From assembly GCF_025340265.1 (NCBI RefSeq), contig NZ_CP022707.1:434001-498000 (forward strand): DNA of 64,000 bases, read 5' to 3'. Position 1 is the stretch's first letter; each line of letters starts with the position of its first letter. Positions 1 to 8,926 of the stretch are shown here, in pieces. The notes beneath the pieces are model-generated. The model ran no database searches, was not told where the DNA came from, and saw only the letters and a list, made by a program, of their open reading frames with translations. Source of the DNA: Novosphingobium sp. 9. GTDB lineage: Bacteria; Pseudomonadota; Alphaproteobacteria; Sphingomonadales; Sphingomonadaceae. Position numbers and translations under genes: made by a program.

Positions 1-468
1 CAGGCTGCCCTTGGGCTCGTTCGAGCGGAGCAGGCCGACAACCTCAACCTTATCGTTCGGCACGGCGAGCAACGCACTGTCCGGCTTGGTGCCGTCGGGG
101 ACGAACCCGCGATTGACGTAGATCTTGCGGTCGCCGTCGAGCAGCATCGGCGTCATCACCCAGTATCCGCGCCCCAGATCGGTGGAGGCAAGCGCCAGCG
201 CGGTTCCTGACGCGTCATAGATCCCGGAAAAGCGAACGCGAAGATAGTCGATGCTGTCGCTATCGTCGCTGGCTGCTGCCGCATCGAGGGCCGCGCTGGG
301 CGGCAGGGCGACGGGGGCTGCATGAACGCGGGCGTCGACCCGGGCGATCAGGGCTTCCTTCCAGGCGAGCCGGTGGACCTGCCAGATACCCAGGGCGACG
401 AAAACGCAGGCGGCCAGCAGCAAGAGGACTGTCAAAGCCCAGGGCCGCCTGCGTGTTGGAGTGGTCAT
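1..468 (-). CDS. SURF1-family cytochrome oxidase assembly protein (3' end beyond window)
   Basis: The first ~156 residues are visible on the minus strand; the gene runs off the left edge. It starts at an ATG (468) and reads MTTPTRRRPWALTVLLLL, a short basic N-terminus followed by one hydrophobic membrane segment. Next comes GIWQVHRLAWK, which matches the SURF1 signature G-x-W-Q-x-x-R-x-x-W-K. Further on are RGYWVMTPM and YVNRGFVP, both typical of SURF1. SURF1 proteins are inner-membrane factors that help insert haem into oxidase subunit I. The gene lies 33 bases downstream of cyoD in the same direction, so it is probably the last gene of the cyo operon. Family assignment is firm; the role in maturing this quinol oxidase is inferred from position. 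Confidence 0.88.
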   Translation of the reverse strand, partial: MTTPTRRRPWALTVLLLLAACVFVALGIWQVHRLAWKEALIARVDARVHAAPVALPPSAALDAAAASDDSDSIDYLRVRFSGIYDASGTALALASTDLGRGYWVMTPMLLDGDRKIYVNRGFVPDGTKPDSALLAVPNDKVEVVGLLRSNEPKGSL

Positions 469-501
469 TGGTGCGAACTTGGTCGGTAGGAACCCGCCCG
501 A

Positions 502-909
502 TCAGGGCAGGTTCTGGGCCTGCTTCGCCATGTCCGCCATCGACGGCATCATGTTGGTGTTCAGGTGCCACATGACCCACAGCGAACCCGACAGCGCAAT
601 CGCCACGATCACCACCGTGAAGATCATCGCCATGAACGTCCAGCCGCCTTCCGACTTAGTGTTCATGTGCAGGAAGTAGATCATGTGAACGACGATCTGC
701 ACCACGGCGAAGGCAGTGATGACCAGCGCCGTCGTGGTGTGGTTCGAGATCGCCCCGCTGCCCACCAGCCAGAACGGGATGGCCGTAAGGATCACCGAGA
801 GGACAAAGCCGATCATGTAGGACCCGAAAGTCCCGTGGCTGGCACCGCCGTGGTGATCGTCGTGACCATGGCCGTGGCCATGGTCGTGCGAGTCGTGGTG
901 CGCGCTCAT
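502..909 (-). CDS. cyoD: Cytochrome o ubiquinol oxidase subunit IV
   Basis: Encodes 135 residues. The N-terminus is very rich in histidine and aspartate ([20 protein letters not shown]), followed by three hydrophobic segments. The block [11 protein letters not shown] is the CyoD/COX4-like core. CyoD is a small membrane subunit that stabilises the CuB site of the bo3-type quinol oxidase. The ATG at 909 was chosen because it overlaps the cyoC stop as ATGA, the usual coupling in this operon; a longer in-frame extension upstream has no family support. The histidine-rich head may bind metal, but that is a guess. Confidence 0.95.
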   Translation of the reverse strand: MSAHHDSHDHGHGHGHDDHHGGASHGTFGSYMIGFVLSVILTAIPFWLVGSGAISNHTTTALVITAFAVVQIVVHMIYFLHMNTKSEGGWTFMAMIFTVVIVAIALSGSLWVMWHLNTNMMPSMADMAKQAQNLP

Positions 910-1555
910 CGCAGCATTCCCATCAGATAGACAAAGGTGAAGACGCCGATCCAGATGACGTCGAGGAAGTGCCAGAACATGCTGAGGCACATCAGGCGGC
1001 GCTTGTTCGCGGGATCAGGCCCTTCTTCACGACCTGGACCATCAGCGTGCACAGCCAGACGAGGCCGCAGGTGACGTGAAGGCCGTGGGTGCCCACCAGC
1101 GAGAAGAACGAGGTCAGGAAGGCCGAACGCTCGGGCGTGGCGCCTTCGTGGATCAGCCCTGCGAACTCGTGCAGCTCGATGCCGACGAACGAGGCACCGA
1201 ACAGGCCGGTGATCGCCAGCCAGGCCAGCGTCTGGCCCTGCTTGTCCTTCTCCATGGCGAGCATGGCGAAGCCGTAGGTGATCGACGAAAGCAGCAGCAT
1301 CGTGGTGTTGATCGCCACGAGCGGCAGCTCGAACAGATCGTGCGGGCCGGGCCCGGCGGCATAGTTGCCGCCGAGAACGCCGTAAGCTGCAAAGAGCATC
1401 GCGAAGATGAGACAGTCGCTCATCAGGTAGAGCCAGAAGCCGAGCGACGTGCTGGCGCCCTCTTCGTGGTGATGCTCTTCCAGCTCGTAGTAGGCAGCCG
1501 TCAGCTGCGCCGGATCGAGGCCCGCATGCGGGTTCATCTGGGTTGCAGTGCTCAT
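906..1555 (-). CDS. cyoC: Cytochrome o ubiquinol oxidase subunit III (frameshifted as read)
   Basis: Subunit III of the quinol oxidase, with five expected membrane segments. The N-terminal part reads through [20 protein letters not shown] and [11 protein letters not shown], both typical of COX3/CyoC. At 1011-1013 the frame breaks: the gene-sense run CCCC after ATC is only CCC, giving an early stop after GLIPRTSAA at 992. Adding one base restores [20 protein letters not shown] and a normal CyoC end at 906, so the repaired protein has 216 residues. The ATG at 1555 follows GGGAG at good spacing; a TTG at 1564 overlapping the cyoB stop is possible. The conserved sequence on both sides of the break argues for a base-call error. 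Confidence 0.9.
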
Positions 1556-1560
1556 GGTGC

Positions 1561-3567
1561 TCAAGCTCCCAGCGCCGCCAGCTGGCGGTCACGTGCCTGC
1601 TCGGTCTCTTCGACCTCGCTGGCCGGGATATGATAGTCCCGATTGTAGTTGAAGGTGTGGAAGATCGCGTAGCCGATGGTCGCCGCGAACGAGACCGCAG
1701 CCAGCCACCAGATGAACCAGATCATCGCGAAACCGAACACCGTAGCGAAACCGGCCAGAATGATCCCGGCGCCCGTGTTCTTGGGCATATGGATCGGCAG
1801 GTAGCCCGAGGTCGGACGTGCCACGCCGTTGCGCTTCATGTCGTCCCACGCGTCACGATCGTGAATGATCGGGGTGAACGCGAAGTTGTAGGCCGGCGGC
1901 GGCGAGCTGGTCGACCACTCGAGCGTGCGACCGCCCCAGGGATCGCCACTGACGTCCTTGAGTTCCTCGCGCTTCCAGATCGACACGGCGAACTGGATGA
2001 TCATCGCGGCGATGCCGGCAGCGATCACGAAGGCACCGATGGCGGCGACGACGAACCAGATCTGCAGCGACGGATCGTCGAACACGCGCATGCGGCGGGT
2101 GACGCCCATCAGGCCCAGGACGTAGAGCGGCATGAACGCCAGGTAGAAGCCGACAACCCAGCACCAGAAGCTGACAAGGCCCCAGAACTTGTTGAGCTTG
2201 AACCCGAAGGCCTTCGGCCACCAGAAGTTGATGCCGGCGAACACACCGAACACCACGCCGCCGATGATCACGTTATGGAAGTGCGCGATCAGGAACAGCG
2301 AGTTGTGGAGCACGAAGTCGGCAGGCGGAACGGCGAGCAGAACGCCGGTCATGCCACCGATGGTGAAGGTGATCATGAACGCCACGGTCCACAGCATCGG
2401 CAGCTCGAAACGGATGCGGCCACGATACATCGTGAACAGCCAGTTGAAGAGCTTCGCGCCGGTCGGGATCGAGATCACCATCGTGGTGATGCCAAAGAAC
2501 GAGTTGACGCTCGCGCCCGAACCCATGGTGAAGAAGTGGTGCAGCCACACGAGGTAGGACAGCAGCATGATGACGACGGTGGCGTAGACCATCGACGAGT
2601 AGCCGAACAGACGCTTGCCCGAGAACGTCGAGGTGACTTCCGAGAACACGCCGAACAGCGGCAGGATGAGGATGTAGACCTCGGGGTGGCCCCAGATCCA
2701 GATCAGGTTCACGTACATCATCGGGTTGCCGCCGAAGTCGTTCGTGAAGAAGTCGAAACCGACGTAGCGGTCGAGCGTGAGCATCGCCAGAACCGCGGTC
2801 AGGACCGGGAAGGCGGCGACGATCAGGATGTTGGTGCAAAGCGCGGTCCAGGTGAAGATCGGCATACGCATCAGGGTCATGCCCGGTGCGCGCATCTTCA
2901 CGATGGTTGCGATCAGGTTGACGCCGGACAGCAGCGTGCCGATGCCCGCGATCTGCAGCGACCAGATCCAGTAGTCCACGCCGACCCACGGGCTGTAGGC
3001 CAGGTTCGACAGCGGCGGATAGGCCAGCCAGCCGGTCATCGCGAATTCACCGATGAACAGCGAAGCCATCACCAGAACCGCACCGGCCGTCGTCATCCAG
3101 AAGCTGAAGTTGTTCAGGAACGGGAACGAGACGTCGCGCGCACCGATCTGGAGCGGCACCACATAGTTCATCAGACCCGTCACGAACGGCATCGCCGCGA
3201 AGAAGATCATGATGACGCCGTGCGCCGTGAAGACCTGATCGTAGTGGTAGGCCGGCAGATAGCCTTCCGAACCGTTGAACGCGATCGCCTGCTGGAGACG
3301 CATCATGATCGCATCGGAGAAGCCGCGCAGGAACATCACCAATCCGAGGATGATGTACATGATGCCGATCTTCTTGTGATCGATGCTGGTGAGCCACTCT
3401 TTCCAGAGATAGCCCCACAGCTTGAAATAGGTCACGGCCGCGACAAGCGCGATGCCGCCCAGTGCGACAACCATGAAGGTGACCTGGACAATCGCCTCGG
3501 TGGGAAGGGCATCCCACCATAGGCGGCCCAGTAACGGGCTCCAGTGATTATGTACTACGGTTTCCAT
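1561..3567 (-). CDS. cyoB: Cytochrome o ubiquinol oxidase subunit I
   Basis: Encodes 668 residues, close to the 663 of E. coli CyoB. This is the catalytic haem-copper subunit that oxidises ubiquinol, reduces oxygen to water and pumps protons across the inner membrane. Visible landmarks are FTAHGVIM (low-spin haem ligand), [12 protein letters not shown] (the CuB histidine with its cross-linked tyrosine), VWLHHFF (the paired CuB histidines) and HFHNVIIGG (haem ligands near the C-terminus). A first membrane segment precedes the oxidase core, as in CyoB but not in aa3-type subunit I. It sits between cyoA and cyoC on the same strand, 20 bases after cyoA, and is intact. Confidence 0.97.
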   Translation of the reverse strand: METVVHNHWSPLLGRLWWDALPTEAIVQVTFMVVALGGIALVAAVTYFKLWGYLWKEWLTSIDHKKIGIMYIILGLVMFLRGFSDAIMMRLQQAIAFNGSEGYLPAYHYDQVFTAHGVIMIFFAAMPFVTGLMNYVVPLQIGARDVSFPFLNNFSFWMTTAGAVLVMASLFIGEFAMTGWLAYPPLSNLAYSPWVGVDYWIWSLQIAGIGTLLSGVNLIATIVKMRAPGMTLMRMPIFTWTALCTNILIVAAFPVLTAVLAMLTLDRYVGFDFFTNDFGGNPMMYVNLIWIWGHPEVYILILPLFGVFSEVTSTFSGKRLFGYSSMVYATVVIMLLSYLVWLHHFFTMGSGASVNSFFGITTMVISIPTGAKLFNWLFTMYRGRIRFELPMLWTVAFMITFTIGGMTGVLLAVPPADFVLHNSLFLIAHFHNVIIGGVVFGVFAGINFWWPKAFGFKLNKFWGLVSFWCWVVGFYLAFMPLYVLGLMGVTRRMRVFDDPSLQIWFVVAAIGAFVIAAGIAAMIIQFAVSIWKREELKDVSGDPWGGRTLEWSTSSPPPAYNFAFTPIIHDRDAWDDMKRNGVARPTSGYLPIHMPKNTGAGIILAGFATVFGFAMIWFIWWLAAVSFAATIGYAIFHTFNYNRDYHIPASEVEETEQARDRQLAALGA

Positions 3568-3587
3568 GAATACGGTCCTGGGTCAGG

Positions 3588-4841
3588 TCAGGAAGGATTG
3601 CGCGAGGCAGCCGCGGCGTCGGTCTTTGCAGACTCGGCCATGGCGGTCTCGGAACGGCGTTCGGCGGCAGCGCTACGCAGCGACTGGCCGGGCACCGAGA
3701 GACCGGCACCGGTAAGCGGGCGCAGGCTGGCAGGTGCGGCGACCGAATTGTCGGCCACTTCGCCCGGCTTGTCCTTGCACAGGGCGCGCACCCAGGCGAG
3801 CTCCTGCTGCGCCTTGGCGAGCGTGGCGGGATCGTTGGCACCGGCGCGCTCGTGGTTCAGCATCGCGACGTTATGAACGCCTGCCTTGCCGAGACCACCG
3901 CGCTGGTCGATCATCATCATCTCGCTCTCGCACATCTTGCCGGGCTCGACGCACCTGTTGACGATCGCGTTGTAGAGGTCGGCGTCGACCTTGCCGTAAT
4001 GGATCACGGGCACCTTCTCGCTCGGCTTGGCGAGATCGATATAGGCGGTGCGGTCAAGCGACTGCCCCTGCACGCCCTTGGCCCACGACTGGAAGTCCGC
4101 ATCCGAAACCGAGTGCGTCTTGAAGCGCATGTAGGGGAAGCCCGCGCCCGAGTAGTTGGCCGAGAAGCCCTCGAACGTGCCGGTGCGGTTGAACGCGCCG
4201 TGCAGCTGCGTCTCCATGCCCGGCATCGCGTAGATCTGGCCGGCAAGGGCAGGAATATAGAAGGAGTTCATCACGTTCGAAGCAGTGATGCGGAACGCGA
4301 TCTCGCGGCCTTCGGGAACGACCAGTTCGTTCACCGTGGCGATGCCCTGCTCGGGATAGATAAAGAGCCACTTCCAGTCGAGCGCGACGACATCCACCTC
4401 AAGCGGCTTGGCATTCGCGGCGACCGGGGTCGATGCGTCGATGCGGCCAAGCTTGCGGTAGGGGTCGAGCATGTGCGAGCCGACCCAGGTCAGCGCGCCA
4501 AGGCAGATGATGATGAGCAGCGGCGCGGCCCAGATCACCAGTTCGAGCTGGGTCGAGTGCTCCCAGTGGGGATCGTACTTGGCAGCCTTGTTCGAGGCGC
4601 GATAGCGCCAGGCGAACAGAACCGTCAGCGCGATCACCGGAAGAATGATGATCAACATCAACAGGGTGGAGATGACCACCATGTCGCCCTGCTGCTGGGC
4701 GACATCGCCCGCGGGATGCAGAACCACCGTGTTACATCCGCCCAGGGCGAGGGCGGACGTTGCGACCAGGGTCGCAAACAGCGGCTGCAGGCGGAAGGAT
4801 CGCAGGGCGCGACTGCCCCTGCTCGAGTCTGAAGTGCGCAT
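3588..4841 (-). CDS. cyoA: Cytochrome o ubiquinol oxidase subunit II
   Basis: Encodes 417 residues. A signal peptide ends in a lipobox LALGGC with the lipid-carrying cysteine at residue 36. Two membrane segments and a periplasmic cupredoxin-like domain follow (DVVALDWKWLFIYPEQGIATVNELV, shown here as the DWKWLFIYPEQ block). The CuA ligands of cytochrome c oxidases are absent, as expected for a quinol oxidase. The protein is about 100 residues longer than E. coli CyoA. The extra length is a C-terminal tail that starts with a cysteine-containing stretch and ends in low-complexity Ala/Ser/Glu sequence. It is the first gene of the cyoABCD operon, with an FNR-type site in the upstream gap. Confidence 0.95.
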   Translation of the reverse strand: MRTSDSSRGSRALRSFRLQPLFATLVATSALALGGCNTVVLHPAGDVAQQQGDMVVISTLLMLIIILPVIALTVLFAWRYRASNKAAKYDPHWEHSTQLELVIWAAPLLIIICLGALTWVGSHMLDPYRKLGRIDASTPVAANAKPLEVDVVALDWKWLFIYPEQGIATVNELVVPEGREIAFRITASNVMNSFYIPALAGQIYAMPGMETQLHGAFNRTGTFEGFSANYSGAGFPYMRFKTHSVSDADFQSWAKGVQGQSLDRTAYIDLAKPSEKVPVIHYGKVDADLYNAIVNRCVEPGKMCESEMMMIDQRGGLGKAGVHNVAMLNHERAGANDPATLAKAQQELAWVRALCKDKPGEVADNSVAAPASLRPLTGAGLSVPGQSLRSAAAERRSETAMAESAKTDAAAASRNPS

Positions 4842-4898
4842 GGCGGTCGGCTACGCCGGTGCTGCGGGTGCGAACATAGGACATTTTGTCCAATCCCC

Positions 4899-4912
4899 TT
4901 GACCTTCGTCAA
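4899..4912. promoter_or_regulatory. FNR/FnrL-type box upstream of cyoA
   Basis: The sequence TTGACCTTCGTCAA is a perfect dyad of TTGAC and GTCAA around four bases, matching the FNR-family pattern TTGAY-N4-RTCAA. It lies in the 165-base gap between the divergent cyoA and MFS genes, centred about 64 bases before the cyoA ATG and about 101 before the MFS start. An FnrL-type regulator gene is in this window (29634-30338). Control of the quinol oxidase by oxygen through this site is inferred from sequence alone. Confidence 0.65.
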
Positions 4913-5006
4913 TGCCGATAGGGCCACGCTGTCGGCGCTCGTCTTTTGACGATACGCGCCTCGATTCGTACCTTTCGATATTTGCCACTCAAGGTCCGCA
5001 ACAACG

Positions 5007-6323
5007 ATGACGACCACCGCCCAGACACCCCGCGAAGCCCTAGGGCTGGAGGAACACAAGTCGAGCCACGACATCTCGCCGGGAGAAATCTCGATCGGTG
5101 TCATCATCGGCCGCACCTCCGAGTTCTTCGACTTCTTCGTCTATGCCATCGCTTCGGTGCTGGTGTTCCCCTCGGTCATTTTCCCGAATGTGGACCCGCT
5201 GACCGGCACGCTCTATTCGTTTGGCATCTTCGCGCTGGCGTTCATCGCCCGCCCCTTCGGCTCGATCGCGTTCATGGCGCTGGATCGCGCTGCCGGTCGC
5301 GGCGTCAAGCTGACCGTCGCGCTGTTCCTGCTGGGCGGGTCGACCGCCGCGATCGCCTTCGTCCCGACTTATGAGACGATCGGCAGCAATGCCGCGGTTC
5401 TGCTGGCGATCTTCCGCCTGCTGCAGGGCTTCGCGCTCGGCGGCACCTGGGACGGCCTCGCCTCGCTGCTCGCGCTCAACGCGCCGGAAGGCAAGCGTGG
5501 CTGGTACGCGATGATCCCGCAGATCGGCGCGCCGTTCGGCCTGCTGATCGCCAGCCTGCTGTTCGCCTACATGATCGCCGAACTGCCGGCCGCCGACTTC
5601 CTCGACTGGGGCTGGCGCTATCCATTCTTCGTGGCGCTCGCGATCAACGTCGTCGCGCTGTTCGCGCGCCTGCGCATGGTCGTCACGCCCGAGTTCGAGA
5701 ACCTGTTCGAATCGCGTGACCTCCAGCCCGAGCCGGTTGCCGAAATGCTGTCGAACAACTGGCGCACGGTCGTTGCCGGTGCGCTGGCACCGCTCGCCAG
5801 CTTCGCGCTGTTCCACATGGTCTCGGTCTTCCCGCTTTCGTGGACGTTCCTGTTCACGCGCGAGGAGCCGACCCACTTCCTGCTGCTCGAATCGGCAGCG
5901 GCTGCCGTTGGCCTCGTCGCTGTCATTTTCTCGGGCGTTCTGGCCGACAAGCTGGGCCGCCGCACGCTGCTGGGCAGCTGCTCGGTGGCCATCGCGATCT
6001 TCGCGATTCTCGCGCCGCTGGCCCTGAATGCCGGTGCGGGCGGCGAGTCGCTGTTCCTGTTCATCGGCTTCGCGCTGCTCGGCCTCGCCTTCGGCCAGTC
6101 GTCGGGTGTCGTGGCCTCGGGCTTCACGCCCGAGCACCGCTACACCGGTTCGGCCCTGACGAGCGATCTGGCCTGGCTGGTCGGCGCCGGTTTCGCACCG
6201 CTGCTGGCGCTGGCGCTGGCGACCCATTTCGGCCTCTGGGCCTCGGGCGCCTACCTGCTCTCGGGCGCGGTCGCCACGCTGATCGCGCTGTGGTGGAACA
6301 AGACCCTCGCCAGCAAGAACTGA
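5007..6323 (+). CDS. MFS transporter, metabolite:H+ symporter-like
   Basis: Encodes 438 residues with about 12 hydrophobic segments. It resembles the metabolite:proton symporter branch of the major facilitator superfamily (ProP/KgtP type): EFFDFFVYAIAS in the first helix, RPFGSIAFM after helix 2, and a second copy of the loop motif at ADKLGRRTLLG. The conserved GxxxDRxGR loop after helix 2 is altered here to ALDRAAGRG. The substrate cannot be read from sequence. It is divergent from cyoA, sharing the upstream gap with its FNR-type box, which suggests joint control but not a shared function. A strong terminator follows. Confidence 0.85.
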   Translation: MTTTAQTPREALGLEEHKSSHDISPGEISIGVIIGRTSEFFDFFVYAIASVLVFPSVIFPNVDPLTGTLYSFGIFALAFIARPFGSIAFMALDRAAGRGVKLTVALFLLGGSTAAIAFVPTYETIGSNAAVLLAIFRLLQGFALGGTWDGLASLLALNAPEGKRGWYAMIPQIGAPFGLLIASLLFAYMIAELPAADFLDWGWRYPFFVALAINVVALFARLRMVVTPEFENLFESRDLQPEPVAEMLSNNWRTVVAGALAPLASFALFHMVSVFPLSWTFLFTREEPTHFLLLESAAAAVGLVAVIFSGVLADKLGRRTLLGSCSVAIAIFAILAPLALNAGAGGESLFLFIGFALLGLAFGQSSGVVASGFTPEHRYTGSALTSDLAWLVGAGFAPLLALALATHFGLWASGAYLLSGAVATLIALWWNKTLASKN

Positions 6324-6345
6324 GCGAGACGGTCCATCCCGACAC

Positions 6346-6380
6346 GAAAAAGGGGGAGCCCATCGGGCTCCCCCTTTTTC
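6346..6380 (+). terminator. Strong intrinsic terminator after the MFS gene
   Basis: A perfect 16-bp stem (GAAAAAGGGGGAGCCC at 6346-6361 against 6365-6380) closes on a three-base loop. The right arm ends in TTTTTC, and the left arm carries five A residues, so it could also act on the minus strand. It lies 23 bases after the MFS stop. Confidence 0.9.
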
Positions 6381-6387
6381 TTTGCCT

Positions 6388-6418
6388 GGCTCCGGTTCAC
6401 CAGAACCCGGAGCCGTTT
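6388..6418 (+). terminator. Second hairpin behind the MFS terminator
   Basis: GGCTCCGGTTC (6388-6398) pairs with GAACCCGGAGCC (6403-6414) with one bulged base, and is followed by GTTTTC. It stands directly behind the first terminator and probably backs it up before the convergent OmpW gene. The T-tract is short, so confidence is moderate. Confidence 0.5.
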
Positions 6419-6450
6419 TCACATAGGTCGCGCCAGAACCGGCCCTTCTC

Positions 6451-7152
6451 TCAGAACCGGTAGCTCACGCCCGCGCTGAGCACCCAGGGGTCCAGATCGT
6501 GGCGTGTGCGCAGTGCCAGCGTGCCATCCTCGTCATAGAAGGAGGCGGTTGGCTTCACCCAGTACTTCTTGGCATCGAGCGACAGGCCGAACCCGCTCTG
6601 CCCCAGCGCGACATCCACACCGCCCTGCAGCGCAAAGCCGACCTTGTTCGACATGCGCACCTTGTCGATACCCAGCGCCTGCGCCGTATCGCCGGGCTTT
6701 TCATCGAACACAAAGAACCAGGCGGGGCCGACGCCGACATAGGGCTTGAACGGCGTCTTGTTCACCAGATGCGCCTTCAGCGTCACCGTGGCGGGCAGGA
6801 TCAGCACGTGATCGACCAGATCGGTGCCCGCCAGCGCCTTGGTCCCGCTGACGTGGTGCTGGGTGAAGCAGCAGATCGTCTCGACCGAGATCGCGGGCGT
6901 GAAGAAGTACTCGATCGCGACGGTGGGTACGACATTGTTGTTCGCCTTGGTGCCGACCGAGCCCATGCCCGCCAGCGTGCTGCCCAGCGTCGTCGAGGTA
7001 TCGAGCGTCTCGATTTTCGAGATCCCGCCGTCCGGCAGCACCGCGCTGCCCAGCACCTTCACCTGGATCTTGCCATCCGGGCTGCCCGCATGGGCAGGGG
7101 CCGTCAAAGTCGTCGCGGCGGCAAGCGCGGCCAGCAGAGTGATCTTGCGCAT
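6451..7152 (-). CDS. OmpW-family outer membrane protein
   Basis: Encodes 233 residues. The signal peptide is MRKITLLAALAAATTLTAPAHA, cut before GSPDGK. The mature part reads like the eight-stranded OmpW barrel: IQVKVLGSAVLPDGG, then VVPTVAIEYFFTPAISVE, a typical PYVGVGPAWFF strand, and a C-terminal VLSAGVSYRF ending in phenylalanine as barrel proteins do. OmpW proteins are thought to let small hydrophobic molecules cross the outer membrane; the cargo here is unknown. The ATG at 7152 is the only start that gives a proper signal peptide. The gene is convergent with the MFS gene and divergent from hemN. Confidence 0.92.
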   Translation of the reverse strand: MRKITLLAALAAATTLTAPAHAGSPDGKIQVKVLGSAVLPDGGISKIETLDTSTTLGSTLAGMGSVGTKANNNVVPTVAIEYFFTPAISVETICCFTQHHVSGTKALAGTDLVDHVLILPATVTLKAHLVNKTPFKPYVGVGPAWFFVFDEKPGDTAQALGIDKVRMSNKVGFALQGGVDVALGQSGFGLSLDAKKYWVKPTASFYDEDGTLALRTRHDLDPWVLSAGVSYRF

Positions 7153-7303
7153 AATCCTTCTCTTTTCCGAACTGTCTGTGGCAGTCGCCGGGGCCGCACC
7201 GTGCGTCTCCCCCTGTAAAGCGGCTGTCCCGAAGGCCTTTGCGCCTTTTGCAACGCGCTGAAATTGATACGCCGCAAACTTGCGATGTTTTGGCGGCGCC
7301 CAC

Positions 7304-7317
7304 TTGATCGAGCGCAA
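7304..7317 (+). promoter_or_regulatory. Imperfect FNR/FnrL-type box upstream of hemN
   Basis: TTGATCGAGCGCAA has an ideal left half (TTGAT) and a degenerate right half (CGCAA instead of ATCAA), a form seen at FnrL/FixK-type sites in alphaproteobacteria. It ends 36 bases before the hemN ATG. Oxygen-independent coproporphyrinogen oxidase genes are classic FNR targets, which raises the prior. The site could still be chance. Confidence 0.5.
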
Positions 7318-7353
7318 TGCGAGCCAGGGCCTCGCCATGAGACACAATGCCGC

Positions 7354-8682
7354 ATGTGGACCTATCATCCCGATCTGCTCGCCGTGCCGGTGCCGCGCTA
7401 CACCAGCTTTCCCACCGCTGCCGAGTTCGCCGAGACCGACCTCTCGGCCCCGCTCGCCCAGGCCATCGAGAGCATCGACGGCGAGGTCTCGCTCTATGTC
7501 CATATTCCCTATTGCGAGGCGATCTGCTGGTACTGCGGCTGCAATACCGGCGCCGCGAACCGTGCCGAACGGGTCGCGCGCTATCTCGATGCGCTCCATC
7601 GCGAGATCGCGCTGGTCGCGGAACGGCTACCGTCAAAAGCACGGATAGGGAGAATCGCTTTCGGTGGCGGCAGTCCCAACGGCATTGCCCCGGTCGATTT
7701 CGTGCGGCTGATGGATGCGCTGCTGCTGCACTTCGCGATTCCCGCCAAGGCCGCCGAACGCCCGGTGCTCTCGATCGAACTGGACCCGCGCTCGCTGCGC
7801 CGGGAATGGGCCGCAGTCCTGGGCTCGATCGGTTTCACCAGAGCCAGCCTTGGCGTGCAGACGTTCTCTCCGCAGCTTCAGCGGGCGATCGGCCGCATTC
7901 AACCGGGCGAACTGATCGAGGCGTCCTGCGCCATGCTGCGGGCATCGGGCGTCACCTCGATCAACTTCGACCTGATGTACGGATTGCCCGGCCAGACCAT
8001 GGACGATCTGGAGGACAGCCTTGCCCGCAGCGTCGCGCTCGGGGCCGACCGGATCGCGCTGTTCGGCTATGCCCATGTCCCGCACATCGTGCCGCGCCAG
8101 CGCCGGATCGACGGCAGCGCCTTGCCCGATGCTGCCGCCCGGTTCGCCATGGCCGCGTTCGGCCACGAATACCTGACCGGCAAGGGCTATATCCCGGTGG
8201 GGTTCGACCATTTCGCAAGGCCCGGCGATGCCCTCGCGCAGGCGGCGCTTACCGGGCGGCTGCGGCGCAACTTCCAGGGCTTTACCGAGGACAGCGCGCC
8301 GGTGCTGATCGGCCTTGGCGCCTCGGCGATCTCCGGCTTTCCCGACCTGCTCGCCCAGAACGACAAGAACGCCGGTCGATACCGTGCGCTGCTGGCCGAG
8401 GATCGCCTTCCCGCCACGCGCGGCCTTCTTCGCAGCCCGCAGGACCGCGCGCGCGGCGAGGTGATAGAGGCGCTGCTCTGTCAGGGACGCAGCGCCATGC
8501 CGCAAGCCATCGCCCATGAAGCGGCAGCGCTGCTGGCGCCGTTCCTGCTGGCGGGTGTCTGCGAGATCGACCGGGGCGATCTGGTGATCCCGCCTGCCGG
8601 GCTGCCCTATGCCCGTGCCATCGCCGCCTGCTTCGATCCCTATCGCCGGGAATCGGCAAGGCGTTTCAGTTCAGCGGTTTGA
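7354..8682 (+). CDS. hemN: Oxygen-independent coproporphyrinogen III oxidase
   Basis: Encodes 442 residues. It catalyses decarboxylation of coproporphyrinogen III to protoporphyrinogen IX without oxygen, in the cytoplasm, using S-adenosylmethionine and a [4Fe-4S] cluster. The cluster motif is CEAICWYCGC (cysteines at about 54, 58, 61 and 63), the HemN form CxxxCxxCxC. The N-terminal VPRYTSFPTA block and the SINFDLMYGLPGQT block are also typical of true HemN, in contrast to the shorter HemW chaperone. The ATG at 7354 fits the family N-terminus (MWTYHPDLLA); an upstream in-frame start would add 30 unrelated residues. Anaerobic control is suggested by the site at 7304. Confidence 0.93.
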   Translation: MWTYHPDLLAVPVPRYTSFPTAAEFAETDLSAPLAQAIESIDGEVSLYVHIPYCEAICWYCGCNTGAANRAERVARYLDALHREIALVAERLPSKARIGRIAFGGGSPNGIAPVDFVRLMDALLLHFAIPAKAAERPVLSIELDPRSLRREWAAVLGSIGFTRASLGVQTFSPQLQRAIGRIQPGELIEASCAMLRASGVTSINFDLMYGLPGQTMDDLEDSLARSVALGADRIALFGYAHVPHIVPRQRRIDGSALPDAAARFAMAAFGHEYLTGKGYIPVGFDHFARPGDALAQAALTGRLRRNFQGFTEDSAPVLIGLGASAISGFPDLLAQNDKNAGRYRALLAEDRLPATRGLLRSPQDRARGEVIEALLCQGRSAMPQAIAHEAAALLAPFLLAGVCEIDRGDLVIPPAGLPYARAIAACFDPYRRESARRFSSAV

Positions 8683-8692
8683 CCGCGATCAA
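8679..8692. promoter_or_regulatory. Perfect FNR-type box overlapping the hemN stop codon
   Basis: TTGACCGCGATCAA fits TTGAY-N4-RTCAA exactly and overlaps the hemN stop. No gene starts on either strand within the following 240 bases, so its target is unclear. It may be chance, or may serve a non-coding transcript in 8693-8926. Confidence 0.4.
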
Positions 8693-8868
8693 TGCCCGCG
8701 CCTGCGGGCACGGGCACAAGCGGATCGCCGGCAGCGCAGGTGTTTCCTACCCGAGCGTCCTGCCTGTCCGCTTCTCCCTACCTTGGGCGGCATGGGCCAT
8801 CACCTGTGCCGCCCCGCTTTTCCCGCATCGAAGATAGGGAGCCACGCCAGCATCGGCGCGAGGCCCAC

Positions 8869-8893
8869 AAAGAAAAGGCGGCCAATGGCCGCC
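8869..8893 (-). terminator. Intrinsic terminator of the M23 peptidase gene
   Basis: On the minus strand GGCGGCC-ATT-GGCCGCC (8893-8877) is followed by TTTTCTTT. It lies 34 bases beyond the stop of the minus-strand peptidase gene. The rest of 8683-8926 holds no reading frame I can support. Confidence 0.75.
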
Positions 8894-8926
8894 CTTCCCC
8901 TCTCCTAACCGGAAAACTGGTGACGA

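Noticed and set aside
1543-3522. A 659-residue open frame on the plus strand opposite cyoB
   Set aside because: It is antisense to a clearly conserved oxidase subunit, is rich in Arg/Asp/His as expected from the reverse of GC-rich codons, and has no membrane or domain pattern.
7264-7353. An upstream start for hemN at 7264
   Set aside because: It would add 30 residues unlike any HemN N-terminus and run through the FNR-like site; the ATG at 7354 gives the family start.
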